From NCBI GenBank assembly GCA_960531495.1, contig CAUIJY010000071.1:372001-436000 (forward strand): a stretch of DNA of 64,000 nt. Reading direction: 5' to 3'. The notes under the pieces were generated by a model. It was not told where the DNA came from. It saw only the letters and a list, made by a program, of their open reading frames with translations, and ran no database searches. Position numbers and translations under genes: made by a program. Positions 34,891-49,050 of the stretch are shown in pieces; within the stretch, counting starts at the first letter, position 1, and every line of letters starts with the position of its first letter. The stretch is from Zeus faber (Eukaryota > Chordata > Actinopteri > Zeiformes > Zeidae).

Positions 34891-35930
34891 AGGCCCATCT
34901 AACATGTATTTGTGGAGTTATGATCATTTTCATCATTGTGTGCACATGTGGGAAAAAACGCATTTTCAGCCGATTTAAACGTCGAAAAGGGGAATTGGTT
35001 AAACGCTTCAGTCATTACTCTGTGTGACAGTGTCAGACAGTTTAAATACAATGGTGAACTAGTATATGCTGCAAAAGTGTTGTTTGTCAAACAGTTTTAG
35101 GCCCATGTAAAATGTATTTGTCGAGTTATGATTATATTCATCATTGTGTGCACATGTGGGAAAAAACGCATTTTCAGCCGATTTAAACGTCGAAAAGGGG
35201 AATTGGTTAAACGCTTCAGTCATTACTCTGTGTGACAGTGTCAGACAGTTTAAATACAATGGTGAACTAGTATATGCTGCTAAAGTGTTGTTTGTCAAAC
35301 AGTTTTAGGCCCATCTAACATGTATTTGTCGAGTTATGGTCATTTTCATCATTATTTGCACCTGTGGGAAAAAACGCATTTTCAGCCGATTTAAACGTCG
35401 AAAAGGAGAATTGGTTAAACGCTTCAGTCATTACTCTGTGTGACAGTGTCAGACAGTTTAAATACAATGGTGAACTAGTATATGCTGCTAAAGTGTTGTT
35501 TGTCAACCAGTTTTAGGCCCATCTAACATGTATTTGTCGAGTTATGATCATTTTCATCATCATGTGTACATGTGGGAAAAAACGCATTTTCAGCCGATTT
35601 AAACGTCGAAAAGTGGAATTGGTTAAACGCTTCAGTCATTACTCTGTGTGACAGTGTCAGACAGTTTAAATACAATGGTGAACTAGTATATGCTGCTAAA
35701 GTGTTGTTTGTCAAACAGTTTTAGGCCCATCTAACATGTATTTGTCGAGTTATGATCATTTTCATCATTATGTGCACATGTGGGAAAAAACGCATTTTCA
35801 GCCGATTTAAACGTCGAAAAGGGGAATTGGTTAAACGCTTCAGTCATTACTCTGTGTGACAGTGTCAGACAGTTTAAATACAATGGTGAACTAGTATATG
35901 CTGCTAAAGCGTTGTTTGTCAAACAGTTTT

Positions 35931-36126
35931 AGGCCCATACAACATGTATTTGTCGAGGTATGAGCATTTTCAGAACATTGGACGGTTTGCTGTCTAGCTG
36001 AATTAGAGAAACACCGAACCATTGTCTCTTCAGAGGTGAATGATTCAGAATGCTGCAGTAGGGCATAGAAGTTTTATTAATATGATGAACTATTATGTGC
36101 TTCCTAAGTTTTTCTCTCAGATTTCT
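35931..36126 (+). repeat. Single B, agtagggcat form (image of 20,951)
   Basis: Carries the weakened dyad; the next A (36,127) starts atgcccat. Confidence 0.92.
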
Positions 36127-37582
36127 ATGCCCATCTAACATGTATTTGTGGAGTTAGGATCATTTTCATCATAGTGTGCACATGTGGGAAAAAACGCATT
36201 TTCAGCCGATTTAAACGTCGAAAAGGGGAATTGGTTAAACGCTTCAGTCATTACTCTGTGTGACAGTCTCAGACAGTTTAAATACAATGGTGAACTAGTA
36301 TATGCTGCTAAAGTGTTGTTTGTCAAACAGTTTTAGGCCCATGTAAAATGTATTTGTCGAGTTATGATTATATTCATCATTGTGTGCACATGTGGGAAAA
36401 AACGCATTTTCAGCCGATTTAAACGTCGAAAAGGGGAATTGGTTAAACGCTTCAGTCATTACTCTGTGTGACAGTGTCAGACAGTTTAAATACAATGGTG
36501 AACTAGTATATGCTGCTAAAGTGTTGTTTGTCAAACAGTTTTTGGCCCATGTAAAATGTATTTGTCGAGTTATGATTATATTCATCATTGTGTGCACATG
36601 TGGGAAAAAACGCATTTTCAGCCGATTTAAACGTCGAAAAGGGGAATTGGTTAAACGCTTCAGTCATTACTCTGTGTGACAGTGTCAGACAGTTTAAATA
36701 CAATGGTAAACTAGTATATGCTGCTAAAGTGTTGTTTGTCAAACAGTTTTAGGCCCATCTAACATGTATTCGTCGAGTTATGATCATTTTCATCATTATG
36801 TGCACATGTGGGAAAAAACGCATTTTCAGCCGATTTAAACGTCGAAAAGGGGAATTGGTTAAACGCTTCAGTCATTACTCTGTGTGACAGTGTCAGACAG
36901 TTTAAATACAATGGTAAACTAGTATATGCTGCTAAAGTGTTGTTTGTCAAACAGTTTTAGGCCCATGTAAAATGTATTTGTCGAGTTATGATTATTTTCA
37001 TCATTGTGTGCACATGTGGGAAAAAACGCATTTTCAGCCGATTTAAACGTCGAAAAGGGGAATTGGTTAAACGCTTCTGTCATTACTCTGTGTGACAGTG
37101 TCAGACAGTTTAAATACAATGGTGAACTAGTATATGCTGCTAAAGTGTTGTTTGTCAAACAGTTTTAGGCCCATCTAACATGTATTTGTGGAGTTATGAT
37201 CATTTTCATCATTGTGTGCACATGTGGGAAAAAACGCATTTTCAGCCGATTTAAACGTCGAAAAGGGGAATTGGTTAAACGCTTCAGTCATTACTCTGTG
37301 TGACAGTCTCAGACAGTTTAAATACAATGGTGAACTAGTATATGCTGCTAAAGTGTTGTTTGTCAAACAGTTTTAGGCCCATGTAAAATGTATTTGTCGA
37401 GTTATGATTATATTCATCATTGTGTGCACATGTGGGAAAAAACGCATTTTCAGCCGATTTAAACGTCGAAAAGGGGAATTGGTTAAACGCTTCAGTCATT
37501 ACTCTGTGTGACAGTGTCAGACAGTTTAAATACAATGGTGAACTAGTATATGCTGCTAAAGCGTTGTTTGTCAAACAGTTTT

Positions 37583-37974
37583 AGGCCCATACAACATGTA
37601 TTTGTCGAGGTATGAGCATTTTCAGAACATTGGACGGTTTGCTGTCTAGGTGAATTAGAGAAAGACCGAACCATTGTCTCTTCAGAGGTGAATGATTCAG
37701 AATGCTGCAGTACAGCATTGAAATTCAATTAATATGATGAACTATTATGTGCTTCCTAAGTTTTTCTCTCAGATTTCTATGCCCATCTAACATGTATTTC
37801 TGGAGTTATGAGCATTTTCAGAACATTGGACGGTTTGCTGTCTAGCTGAATTAGAGAAACACCGAACCATTGTCTCTTCAGAGGTGAATGATTCAGAATG
37901 CTGCAGTACAGCATAGAAATTTAATTAATATGATGAACTATTATGTGCTTCTTAAGTGTTCCTCACAGATTTCG
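37583..37974 (+). repeat. B1-B2 pair (image of 22,603)
   Basis: B1 is at 37,583-37,778 and B2 at 37,779-37,974. Confidence 0.94.
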
Positions 37975-38390
37975 AGGCCCATCTAACATGTATTTGTGGA
38001 GTTATGATCATTTTCATCATTGTGTGCACATGTGGGAAAAAACGCATTTTCAGCCGATTTAAACGTCGAAAAGGGGAATTGGTTAAAGGCTTCAGTCATT
38101 ACTCTGTGTGACAGTGTCAGACAGTTTAAATACAATGGTGAACTAGTATATGCAGCTAAAGTGTTGTTTGTCAAACAGTTTTTGGCCCATGTAAAATGTA
38201 TTTGTCGAGTTATGATTATATTCATCATTGTGTGCACATGTGGGAAAAAACGCATTTTCAGCCGATTTAAACGTCGAAAAGGGGAATTGGTTAAACGCTT
38301 CAGTCATTACTCTGTGTGACAGTGTCAGACAGTTTAAATACAATGGTGAACTAGTATATGCTGCTAAAGCGTTGTTTGTCAAACAGTGTT

Positions 38391-38586
38391 AGGCCCATAC
38401 AACATGTTTTTGTCGAGGTATGAGCATTTTCAGAACATTGGACGGTTTGCTGTCTAGCTGAATTAGAGAAACACCGAACCATTGTCTCTTCAGAGGTGAA
38501 TGATTCAGAATGCTGCAGTACAGCATAGAAATTTAATTAATATGATGAACTATTATGTGCTTCTTAAGTGTTTCTCACAGATTTCT
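38391..38586 (+). repeat. Single chimeric B (image of 23,411)
   Basis: Preceded by acagtgtt, as in copy 1. Confidence 0.93.
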
Positions 38587-39626
38587 AGGCCCATCTAACA
38601 TGTATTTGTGGAGTTATGATCATTTTCATCATTGTGTGCACATGTGGGAAAAAACGCATTTTCAGCCGATTTAAACGTCGAAAAGGGGAATTGGTTAAAC
38701 GCTTCAGTCATTACTCTGTGTGACAGTGTCAGACAGTTTAAATACAATGGTGAACTAGTATATGCTGCAAAAGTGTTGTTTGTCAAACAGTTTTAGGCCC
38801 ATGTAAAATGTATTTGTCGAGTTATGATTATATTCATCATTGTGTGCACATGTGGGAAAAAACGCATTTTCAGCCGATTTAAACGTCGAAAAGGGGAATT
38901 GGTTAAACGCTTCAGTCATTACTCTGTGTGACAGTGTCAGACAGTTTAAATACAATGGTGAACTAGTATATGCTGCTAAAGTGTTGTTTGTCAAACAGTT
39001 TTAGGCCCATCTAACATGTATTTGTCGAGTTATGGTCATTTTCATCATTATTTGCACCTGTGGGAAAAAACGCATTTTCAGCCGATTTAAACGTCGAAAA
39101 GGAGAATTGGTTAAACGCTTCAGTCATTACTCTGTGTGACAGTGTCAGACAGTTTAAATACAATGGTGAACTAGTATATGCTGCTAAAGTGTTGTTTGTC
39201 AACCAGTTTTAGGCCCATCTAACATGTATTTGTCGAGTTATGATCATTTTCATCATCATGTGTACATGTGGGAAAAAACGCATTTTCAGCCGATTTAAAC
39301 GTCGAAAAGTGGAATTGGTTAAACGCTTCAGTCATTACTCTGTGTGACAGTGTCAGACAGTTTAAATACAATGGTGAACTAGTATATGCTGCTAAAGTGT
39401 TGTTTGTCAAACAGTTTTAGGCCCATCTAACATGTATTTGTCGAGTTATGATCATTTTCATCATTATGTGCACATGTGGGAAAAAACGCATTTTCAGCCG
39501 ATTTAAACGTCGAAAAGGGGAATTGGTTAAACGCTTCAGTCATTACTCTGTGTGACAGTGTCAGACAGTTTAAATACAATGGTGAACTAGTATATGCTGC
39601 TAAAGCGTTGTTTGTCAAACAGTTTT

Positions 39627-39822
39627 AGGCCCATACAACATGTATTTGTCGAGGTATGAGCATTTTCAGAACATTGGACGGTTTGCTGTCTAGCTGAATT
39701 AGAGAAACACCGAACCATTGTCTCTTCAGAGGTGAATGATTCAGAATGCTGCAGTACAGCATAGAAGTTTTATTAATATGATGAACTATTATGTGCTTCC
39801 TAAGTTTTTCTCTCAGATTTCT
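39627..39822 (+). repeat. Single B with B1 tail (image of 24,647)
   Basis: Intact dyad and gaagttttattaat tail. Confidence 0.92.
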
Positions 39823-40238
39823 ATGCCCATCTAACATGTATTTGTGGAGTTAGGATCATTTTCATCATAGTGTGCACATGTGGGAAAAAACGCATTTTCA
39901 GCCGATTTAAACGTCGAAAAGGGGAATTGGTTAAACGCTTCAGTCATTACTCTGTGTGACAGTCTCAGACAGTTTAAATACAATGGTGAACTAGTATATG
40001 CTGCTAAAGTGTTGTTTGTCAAACAGTTTTAGGCCCATGTAAAATGTATTTGTCGAGTTATGATTATATTCATCATTGTGTGCACATGTGGGAAAAAACG
40101 CATTTTCAGCCGATTTAAACGTCGAAAAGGGGAATTGGTTAAACGCTTCAGTCATTACTCTGTGTGACAGTGTCAGACAGTTTAAATACAATGGTGAACT
40201 AGTATATGCTGCTAAAGCGTTGTTTGTCAAACAGTTTT

Positions 40239-40434
40239 AGGCCCATACAACATGTATTTGTCGAGGTATGAGCATTTTCAGAACATTGGACGGTTTGCTG
40301 TCTAGCTGAATTAGAGAAACACCGAACCATTGTCTCTTCAGAGGTGAATGATTCAGAATGCTGCAGTACAGCATAGAAATTTAATTAATATGATGAACTA
40401 TTATGTGCTTCTTAAGTGTTCCTCACAGATTTCG
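40239..40434 (+). repeat. Single chimeric B (image of 25,259)
   Basis: B1 head joined to the gtgttcctcac ... tttcgagg tail. Confidence 0.9.
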
Positions 40435-40850
40435 AGGCCCATCTAACATGTATTTGTGGAGTTATGATCATTTTCATCATTGTGTGCACATGTGGGAAAA
40501 AACGCATTTTCAGCCGATTTAAACGTCAAAAAGGGGAATTGGTTAAACGCTTCAGTCATTACTCTGTGTGACAGTGTCAGACAGTTTAAATACAATGGTG
40601 AACTAGTATATGCTGCTAAAGTGTTGTTTGTCAAACAGTTTTAGGCCCATGTAAAATGTATTTGTCGAGTTATGATTATATTCATCATTGTGTGCACATG
40701 TGGGAAAAAACGCATTTTCAGCCGATTTAAACGTCGAAAAGGGGAATTGGTTAAACGCTTCAGTCATTACTCTGTGTGACAGTGTCAGACAGTTTAAATA
40801 CAATGGTGAACTAGTATATGCTGCTAAAGCGTTGTTTGTCAAACAGTGTT

Positions 40851-41242
40851 AGGCCCATACAAAATGTTTTTGTCGAGGTATGAGCATTTTCAGAACATTG
40901 GACGGTTTGCTGTCTAGCTGAATTAGAGAAACACCGAACCATTGTCTCTTCAGAGGTGAATGATTCAGAATGCTGCAGTACAGCATTGAAATTCAATTAA
41001 TATGATGAACTATTATGTGCTTCCTAAGTTTTTCTCTCAGATTTCTATGCCCATCTAACATGTATTTCTGGAGTTATGAGCATTTTCAGAACATTGGACG
41101 GTTTGCTGTCTAGCTGAATTAGAGAAACACCGAACCATTGTCTCTTCAGAGGTGAATGATTCAGAATGCTGCAGTACAGCATAGAAATTCAATTAATATG
41201 ATGAACTATTATGTGCTTCCTAAGTTTTTCTCTCAGATTTCT
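40851..41242 (+). repeat. B pair with B1-type second tail (image of 25,871)
   Basis: Monomers are at 40,851-41,046 and 41,047-41,242; acaaaatgttttt head retained. Confidence 0.9.
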
Positions 41243-42074
41243 ATGCCCATCTAACATGTATTTGTGGAGTTATGATCATTTTCATCATAGTGTGCACATG
41301 TGGGAAAAAACGCATTTTCAGCCGATTTAAACGTCGAAAAGGGGAATTGGTTAAACGCTTCAGTCATTACTCTGTGTGACAGTGTCAGACAGTTTAAATA
41401 CAATGGTAAACTAGTATATGCTGCTAAAGTGTTGTTTGTCAAACAGTTTTAGGCCCATGTAAAATGTATTTGTCGAGTTATGATTATTTTCATCATTGTG
41501 TGCACATGTGGGAAAAAACGCATTTTCAGCCGATTTAAACGTCGAAAAGGGGAATTGCTTAAACGCTTCTGTCATTACTCTGTTTGACAGTGTCAGACAG
41601 TTTAAATACAATGGTGAACTAGTATATGCTGCTAAAGTGTTGTTTGTCAAACAGTTTTAGGCCCATCTAACATGTATTTGTGGAGTTATGATCATTTTCA
41701 TCATTGTGTGCACATGTGGGAAAAAACGCATTTTCAGCCGATTTAAACGTCGAAAAGGGGAATTGGTTAAACGCTTCAGTCATTACTCTGTGTGACAGTG
41801 TCAGACAGTTTAAATACAATGGTGAACTAGTATATGCTGCTAAAGTGTTGTTTGTCAAACAGTTTTAGGCCCATGTAAAATGTATTTGTCGAGTTATGAT
41901 TATATTCATCATTGTGTGCACATGTGGGAAAAAACGCATTTTCAGCCGATTTAAACGTCGAAAAGGGGAATTGGTTAAACGCTTCAGTCATTACTCTGTG
42001 TGACAGTGTCAGACAGTTTAAATACAATGGTGAACTAGTATATGCTGCTAAAGCGTTGTTTGTCAAACAGTTTT

Positions 42075-42466
42075 AGGCCCATACAACATGTATTTGTCGA
42101 GGTATGAGCATTTTCAGAACATTGGACGGTTTGCTGTCTAGCTGAATTAGAGAAACACCGAACCATTGTCTCTTCAGAGGTGAATGATTCAGAATGCTGC
42201 AGTACAGCATTGAAATTCAATTAATATGATGAACTATTATGTGCTTCCTAAGTTTTTCTCTCAGATTTCTATGCCCATCTAACATGTATTTCTGGAGTTA
42301 TGAGCATTTTCAGAACATTGGACGGTTTGCTGTCTAGCTGAATTAGAGAAACACCGAACCATTGTCTCTTCAGAGGTGAATGATTCAGAATGCTGCAGTA
42401 CAGCATAGAAATTTAATTAATATGATGAACTATTATGTGCTTCTTAAGTGTTTCTCACAGATTTCT
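42075..42466 (+). repeat. B1-B2 pair (image of 27,095)
   Basis: Monomers are at 42,075-42,270 and 42,271-42,466. Confidence 0.94.
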
Positions 42467-43298
42467 AGGCCCATCTAACATGTATTTGTGGAGTTATGAT
42501 CATTTTCATCATTGTGTGCACATGTGGGAAAAAACGCATTTTCAGCCGATTTAAACGTCGAAAAGGGGAATTGGTTAAACGCTTCAGTCATTACGCTGTG
42601 TGACAGTGTCAGACAGTTTAAATACAATGGTGAACTAGTATATGCTGCTAAAGTGTTGTTTGTCAAACAGTTTTAGGCCCATGTAAAATGTATTTGTCGA
42701 GTTATGATTATTTTCATCATTGTGTGCACATGTGGGAAAAAACGCATTTTCAGCCGATTTAAACGTCTAAAAGGGGAATTGGTTAAACGCTTCAGTCATT
42801 ACTCTGTGTGACAGTGTCAGACAGTTTAGATACAATGGTGAACTAGTATATGCTGCCAAAGTGTTGTTTGTCAACCAGTTTTAGGCCCATCTAACATGTA
42901 TTTGTTGAGTTATGATCATTTTCATCATTATGTGTACATGTGTGAAAAAACGCATTTTCAGCCGATTTAAACGTCGAAAAGGGGAATTGCTTAAACGCTT
43001 CAGTCATTACTCTGTGTGACAGTGTCAGACAGTTTAAATACAATGGTGAACTAGTATATGCTGCTAAAGTGTTGTTTGTCAAACAGTTTTAGGCCCATCT
43101 GACATGTATTTGTGGAGTTATGATCATTTACATCATAGTGTGCACATGTGGGAAAAAACGCATTTTCAGCCGATTTAAACGTCGAAAAGGGGAATTGGTT
43201 AAACGCTTCAGTCATTACTCTGTGTGACAGTGTCAGACAGTTTAAATACAATGGTGAACTAGTATATGCTGCTAAAGCGTTGTTTGTCAAACAGTTTT

Positions 43299-43690
43299 AG
43301 GCCCATACAACATGTATTTGTCGAGGTATGAGCATTTTCAGAACATTGGACGGTTTGCTGTCTAGCTGAATTAGAGAAACACCGAACCATTGTCTCTTTA
43401 GAGGTGAATGATTCAGAATGCTGCAGTACAGCATTGAAATTTAATTAATATGATGAACTATTATGTGCTTCCTAAGTTTTTCTCTCAGATTTCTATGCCC
43501 ATCTAACATGTATTTCTGGAGTTAGGATCATTTTCAGAACTTGTGACGGTTTGCTGTCTAGCTGAATTAGAGAAACACCGAACCATTGTCTCTTCAGAGG
43601 TGAATGATTCAGAATGCTGCAGTACAGCATAGAAATTTAATTAATATGATGAACTATTATGTGCTTCTTAAGTGTTTCTCACAGATTTCT
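43299..43690 (+). repeat. B1-B2 pair (image of 28,319)
   Basis: Monomers are at 43,299-43,494 and 43,495-43,690; ctctttagagg class. Confidence 0.94.
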
Positions 43691-45978
43691 AGGCCCATCT
43701 AAGATGTATTTGTGGAGTTATGATCATTTTCATCATTGTGTGCACATGTGGGAAAAAACGCATTTTCAGCCGATTTAAACGTCGAAAAGGGGAATTGGTT
43801 AAACGCTTCAGTCATTACTCTGTGTGACAGTGTCAGACAGTTTAAATACAATGGTGAACTAGTATATGCTGCTAAAGTGTTGTTTGTCAAACAGTTTTAG
43901 GCCCATGTAAAATGTATTTGTCGAGTTATGATTACATTCATCATTGTGTGCACATGTGCGAAAAAACGCATTTTCAGCCGATTTAAACGTCGAAAAGGGG
44001 AATTGGTTAAACGCTTCAGTCATTACTCTGTGTGACAGTGTCAGACAGTTTAAATACAATGGTAAACTAGTATATGCTGCTAAAGTGTTGTTTGTCAAAC
44101 AGTTTTAGGCCCATGTAAAATGTATTTGTCGAGTTATGATTATTTTCATCATTGTGTGCACATGTGGGAAAAAACGCATTTTCAGCCGATTTAAACGTCG
44201 AAAAGGGGAATTGGTTAAACGCTTCAGTCATTACTCTGTGTGACGGTGTCAGACAGTTTAAATACAATGGTGAACTAGTATATGCTGCTAAAGTGTTGTT
44301 TGTCAACCAGTTTCGGGCCCATCTAACATGTATTTGTTGAGTTATGATCATTTTCATCATTATGTGTACATGTGGGAAAAAACGCATTTTCAGCCGATTT
44401 AAACGTCGAAAAGGGGAATTGCTTAAACGCTTCAGTCATTACTCTGTGTGACAGTGTCAGACAGTTTAAATACAATGGTGAACTAGTATATGCTGCTAAA
44501 GTGTTGTTTGTCAAACAGTTTTAGGCCCATCTAACATGTATTTGTCGAGTTATGGTCATTTTCATCATTATGTGCACATGTGGGAAAAAACGCATTTTCA
44601 GCCGATTTAAACGTCGAAAAGGGGAATTGCTTAAACGCTTCAGTCATTACTCTGTGTGACAGTGTCAGACAGTTTAAATACAATGGTAAACTAGTATATG
44701 CTGCTAAAGTGTTGTTTGTCAAACAGTTTTAGGCCCATCTAACATGTATTTGTCGAGTTATGGTCATTTTCATCATTATGTGCACATGTGGGAAAAAACG
44801 CATTTTCAGCCGATTTAAACGTTGAAAAGGGGAATTGCTTAAACGCTTCAGTCATTAATCTGTGTGACAGTGTCAGACAGTTTAAATACAATGGTGAACT
44901 AGTATATGCTGCTAAAGTGTTGTTTTTCAAACAGTTTTAGGCCCATTTAACATGTATTCGTCGAGTTATGATCATTTTCATCATTATGTGCACATGTGGG
45001 AAAAAACGCATTTTCAGCCGATTTAAACGTCGAAAAGGGGAATTGGTTAAACGCTTCAGTCATTACTCTGTGTGACAGTGTCAGACAGTTTAAATACAAT
45101 GGTAAACTAGTATATGCTGCTAAAGTGTTGTTTGTCAAACAGTTTTAGGCCCATGTAAAATGTATTTGTCGAGTTATGATTATTTTCATTATTGTGTGCA
45201 CATGTGGGAAAAAACGCATTTTCAGCCGATTTAAACGTCGAAAAGGGGAATTGGTTAAACGCTTCAGTCATTACGCTGTGTGACAGTGTCAGACAGTTTA
45301 AATACAATGGTGAACTAGTATATGCTGCTAAAGTGTTGTTTGTCAAACAGTTTTAGGCCCATGTAAAATGTATTTGTCGAGTTATGATTATTTTCATCAT
45401 TGTGTGCACATGTGGGAAAAAACGCATTTTCAGCCGATTTAAACGTCTAAAAGGGGAATTGGTTAAACGCTTCAGTCATTACTCTGTGTGACAGTGTCAG
45501 ACAGTTTAGATACAATGGTGAACTAGTATATGCTGCCAAAGTGTTGTTTGTCAACCAGTTTTAGGCCCATCTAACATGTATTTGTTGAGTTATGATCATT
45601 TTCATCATTATGTGTACATGTGTGAAAAAACGCATTTTCAGCCGATTTAAACGTCGAAAAGGGGAATTGCTTAAACGCTTCAGTCATTACTCTGTGTGAC
45701 AGTGTCAGACAGTTTAAATACAATGGTGAACTAGTATATGCTGCTAAAGTGTTGTTTGTCAAACAGTTTTAGGCCCATCTGACATGTATTTGTGGAGTTA
45801 TGATCATTTACATCATAGTGTGCACATGTGGGAAAAAACGCATTTTCAGCCGATTTAAACGTCGAAAAGGGGAATTGGTTAAACGCTTCAGTCATTACTC
45901 TGTGTGACAGTGTCAGACAGTTTAAATACAATGGTGAACTAGTATATGCTGCTAAAGCGTTGTTTGTCAAACAGTTTT

Positions 45979-46370
45979 AGGCCCATACAACATGTATTTG
46001 TCGAGGTATGAGCATTTTCAGAACATTGGACGGTTTGCTGTCTAGCTGAATTAGAGAAACACCGAACCATTGTCTCTTTAGAGGTGAATGATTCAGAATG
46101 CTGCAGTACAGCATTGAAATTTAATTAATATGATGAACTATTATGTGCTTCCTAAGTTTTTCTCTCAGATTTCTATGCCCATCTAACATGTATTTCTGGA
46201 GTTAGGATCATTTTCAGAACTTGTGACGGTTTGCTGTCTAGCTGAATTAGAGAAACACCGAACCATTGTCTCTTCAGAGGTGAATGATTCAGAATGCTGC
46301 AGTACAGCATAGAAATTTAATTAATATGATGAACTATTATGTGCTTCTTAAGTGTTTCTCACAGATTTCT
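45979..46370 (+). repeat. B1-B2 pair (image of 30,999)
   Basis: Monomers are at 45,979-46,174 and 46,175-46,370. The distance to the next pair (48,659) is again 2,680 bp. Confidence 0.94.
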
Positions 46371-48658
46371 AGGCCCATCTAAGATGTATTTGTGGAGTTA
46401 TGATCATTTTCATCATTGTGTGCACATGTGGGAAAAAACGCATTTTCAGCCGATTTAAACGTCGAAAAGGGGAATTGGTTAAACGCTTCAGTCATTACTC
46501 TGTGTGACAGTGTCAGACAGTTTAAATACAATGGTGAACTAGTATATGCTGCTAAAGTGTTGTTTTTCAAACAGTTTTAGGCCCATTTAACATGTATTCG
46601 TCGAGTTATGATCATTTTCATCATTATGTGCACATGTGGGAAAAAACGCATTTTCAGCCGATTTAAACGTCGAAAAGGGGAATTGGTTAAACGCTTCAGT
46701 CATTACTCTGTGTGACAGTGTCAGACAGTTTAAATACAATGGTAAACTAGTATATGCTGCTAAAGTGTTGTTTGTCAAACAGTTTTAGGCCCATGTAAAA
46801 TGTATTTGTCGAGTTATGATTATTTTCATCATTGTGTGCACATGTGGGAACAAACGCATTTTCAGCCGATTTAAACGTCGAAAAGGGGAATTGGTTAAAC
46901 GCTTCAGTCATTACTCTGTGTGACGGTGTCAGACAGTTTAAATACAATGGTGAACTAGTATATGCTGCTAAAGTGTTGTTTGTCAACCAGTTTCGGGCCC
47001 ATCTAACATGTATTTGTTGAGTTATGATCATTTTCATCATTATGTGTACATGTGGGAAAAAACGCATTTTCAGCCGATTTAAACGTCGAAAAGGGGAATT
47101 GCTTAAACGCTTCAGTCATTACTCTGTGTGACAGTGTCAGACAGTTTAAATACAATGGTGAACTAGTATATGCTGCTAAAGTGTTGTTTGTCAAACAGTT
47201 TTAGGCCCATCTAACATGTATTTGTCGAGTTATGGTCATTTTCATCATTATGTGCACATGTGGGAAAAAACGCATTTTCAGCCGATTTAAACGTCGAAAA
47301 GGGGAATTGCTTAAACGCTTCAGTCATTACTCTGTGTGACAGTGTCAGACAGTTTAAATACAATGGTAAACTAGTATATGCTGCTAAAGTGTTGTTTGTC
47401 AAACAGTTTTAGGCCCATCTAACATGTATTTGTCGAGTTATGGTCATTTTCATCATTATGTGCACATGTGGGAAAAAACGCATTTTCAGCCGATTTAAAC
47501 GTTGAAAAGGGGAATTGCTTAAACGCTTCAGTCATTAATCTGTGTGACAGTGTCAGACAGTTTAAATACAATGGTGAACTAGTATATGCTGCTAAAGTGT
47601 TGTTTTTCAAACAGTTTTAGGCCCATTTAACATGTATTCGTCGAGTTATGATCATTTTCATCATTATGTGCACATGTGGGAAAAAACGCATTTTCAGCCG
47701 ATTTAAACGTCGAAAAGGGGAATTGGTTAAACGCTTCAGTCATTACTCTGTGTGACAGTGTCAGACAGTTTAAATACAATGGTAAACTAGTATATGCTGC
47801 TAAAGTGTTGTTTGTCAAACAGTTTTAGGCCCATGTAAAATGTATTTGTCGAGTTATGATTATTTTCATCATTGTGTGCACATGTGGGAAAAAACGCATT
47901 TTCAGCCGATTTAAACGTCGAAAAGGGGAATTGGTTAAACGCTTCAGTCATTACGCTGTGTGACAGTGTCAGACAGTTTAAATACAATGGTGAACTAGTA
48001 TATGCTGCTAAAGTGTTGTTTGTCAAACAGTTTTAGGCCCATGTAAAATGTATTTGTCGAGTTATGATTATTTTCATCATTGTGTGCACATGTGGGAAAA
48101 AACGCATTTTCAGCGGATTTAAACGTCTAAAAGGGGAATTGGTTAAACGCTTCAGTCATTACTCTGTGTGACAGTGTCAGACAGTTTAGATACAATGGTG
48201 AACTAGTATATGCTGCCAAAGTGTTGTTTGTCAACCAGTTTTAGGCCCATCTAACATGTATTTGTTGAGTTATGATCATTTTCATCATTATGTGTACATG
48301 TGTGAAAAAACGCATTTTCAGCCGATTTAAACGTCGAAAAGGGGAATTGCTTAAACGCTTCAGTCATTACTCTGTGTGACAGTGTCAGACAGTTTAAATA
48401 CAATGGTGAACTAGTATATGCTGCTAAAGTGTTGTTTGTCAAACAGTTTTAGGCCCATCTGACATGTATTTGTGGAGTTATGATCATTTACATCATAGTG
48501 TGCACATGTGGGAAAAAACGCATTTTCAGCCGATTTAAACGTCGAAAAGGGGAATTGGTTAAACGCTTCAGTCATTACTCTGTGTGACAGTGTCAGACAG
48601 TTTAAATACAATGGTGAACTAGTATATGCTGCTAAAGCGTTGTTTGTCAAACAGTTTT

Positions 48659-49050
48659 AGGCCCATACAACATGTATTTGTCGAGGTATGAGCATTTTCA
48701 GAACATTGGACGGTTTGCTGTCTAGCTGAATTAGAGAAACACCGAACCATTGTCTCTTTAGAGGTGAATGATTCAGAATGCTGCAGTACAGCATTGAAAT
48801 TTAATTAATATGATGAACTATTATGTGCTTCCTAAGTTTTTCTCTCAGATTTCTATGCCCATCTAACATGTATTTCTGGAGTTAGGATCATTTTCAGAAC
48901 TTGTGACGGTTTGCTGTGTAGCTGAATTAGAGAAACACCGAACCATTGTCTCTTCAGAGGTGAATGATTCAGAATGCTGCAGTACAGCATAGAAATTTAA
49001 TTAATATGATGAACTATTATGTGCTTCTTAAGTGTTTCTCACAGATTTCT
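48659..49050 (+). repeat. B1-B2 pair
   Basis: B1 is at 48,659-48,854 and B2 at 48,855-49,050. B2 has a private gctgtgtagctg. An A shortly before (48,035) has a private cagcggattt. Confidence 0.94.

Larger units (their letters stand above)
32431..47410 (+). repeat. 14,980-bp segment, copy 2
   Basis: Monomer-for-monomer repeat of 17,451-32,430 at an offset of exactly 14,980 bp. Variants seen once in copy 1 recur here: agtagggcat B (35,931), acgtcaaaaagg A (40,435), ctgtttgacag A (41,451), tttcattattgtg A (45,147) and gggaacaaacg A (46,787). I saw no difference in the stretches I compared, but I did not align the whole. Similarity to the start of the segment ends at 47,434, where the array continues as the 2,680-bp HOR. 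Confidence 0.95.
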
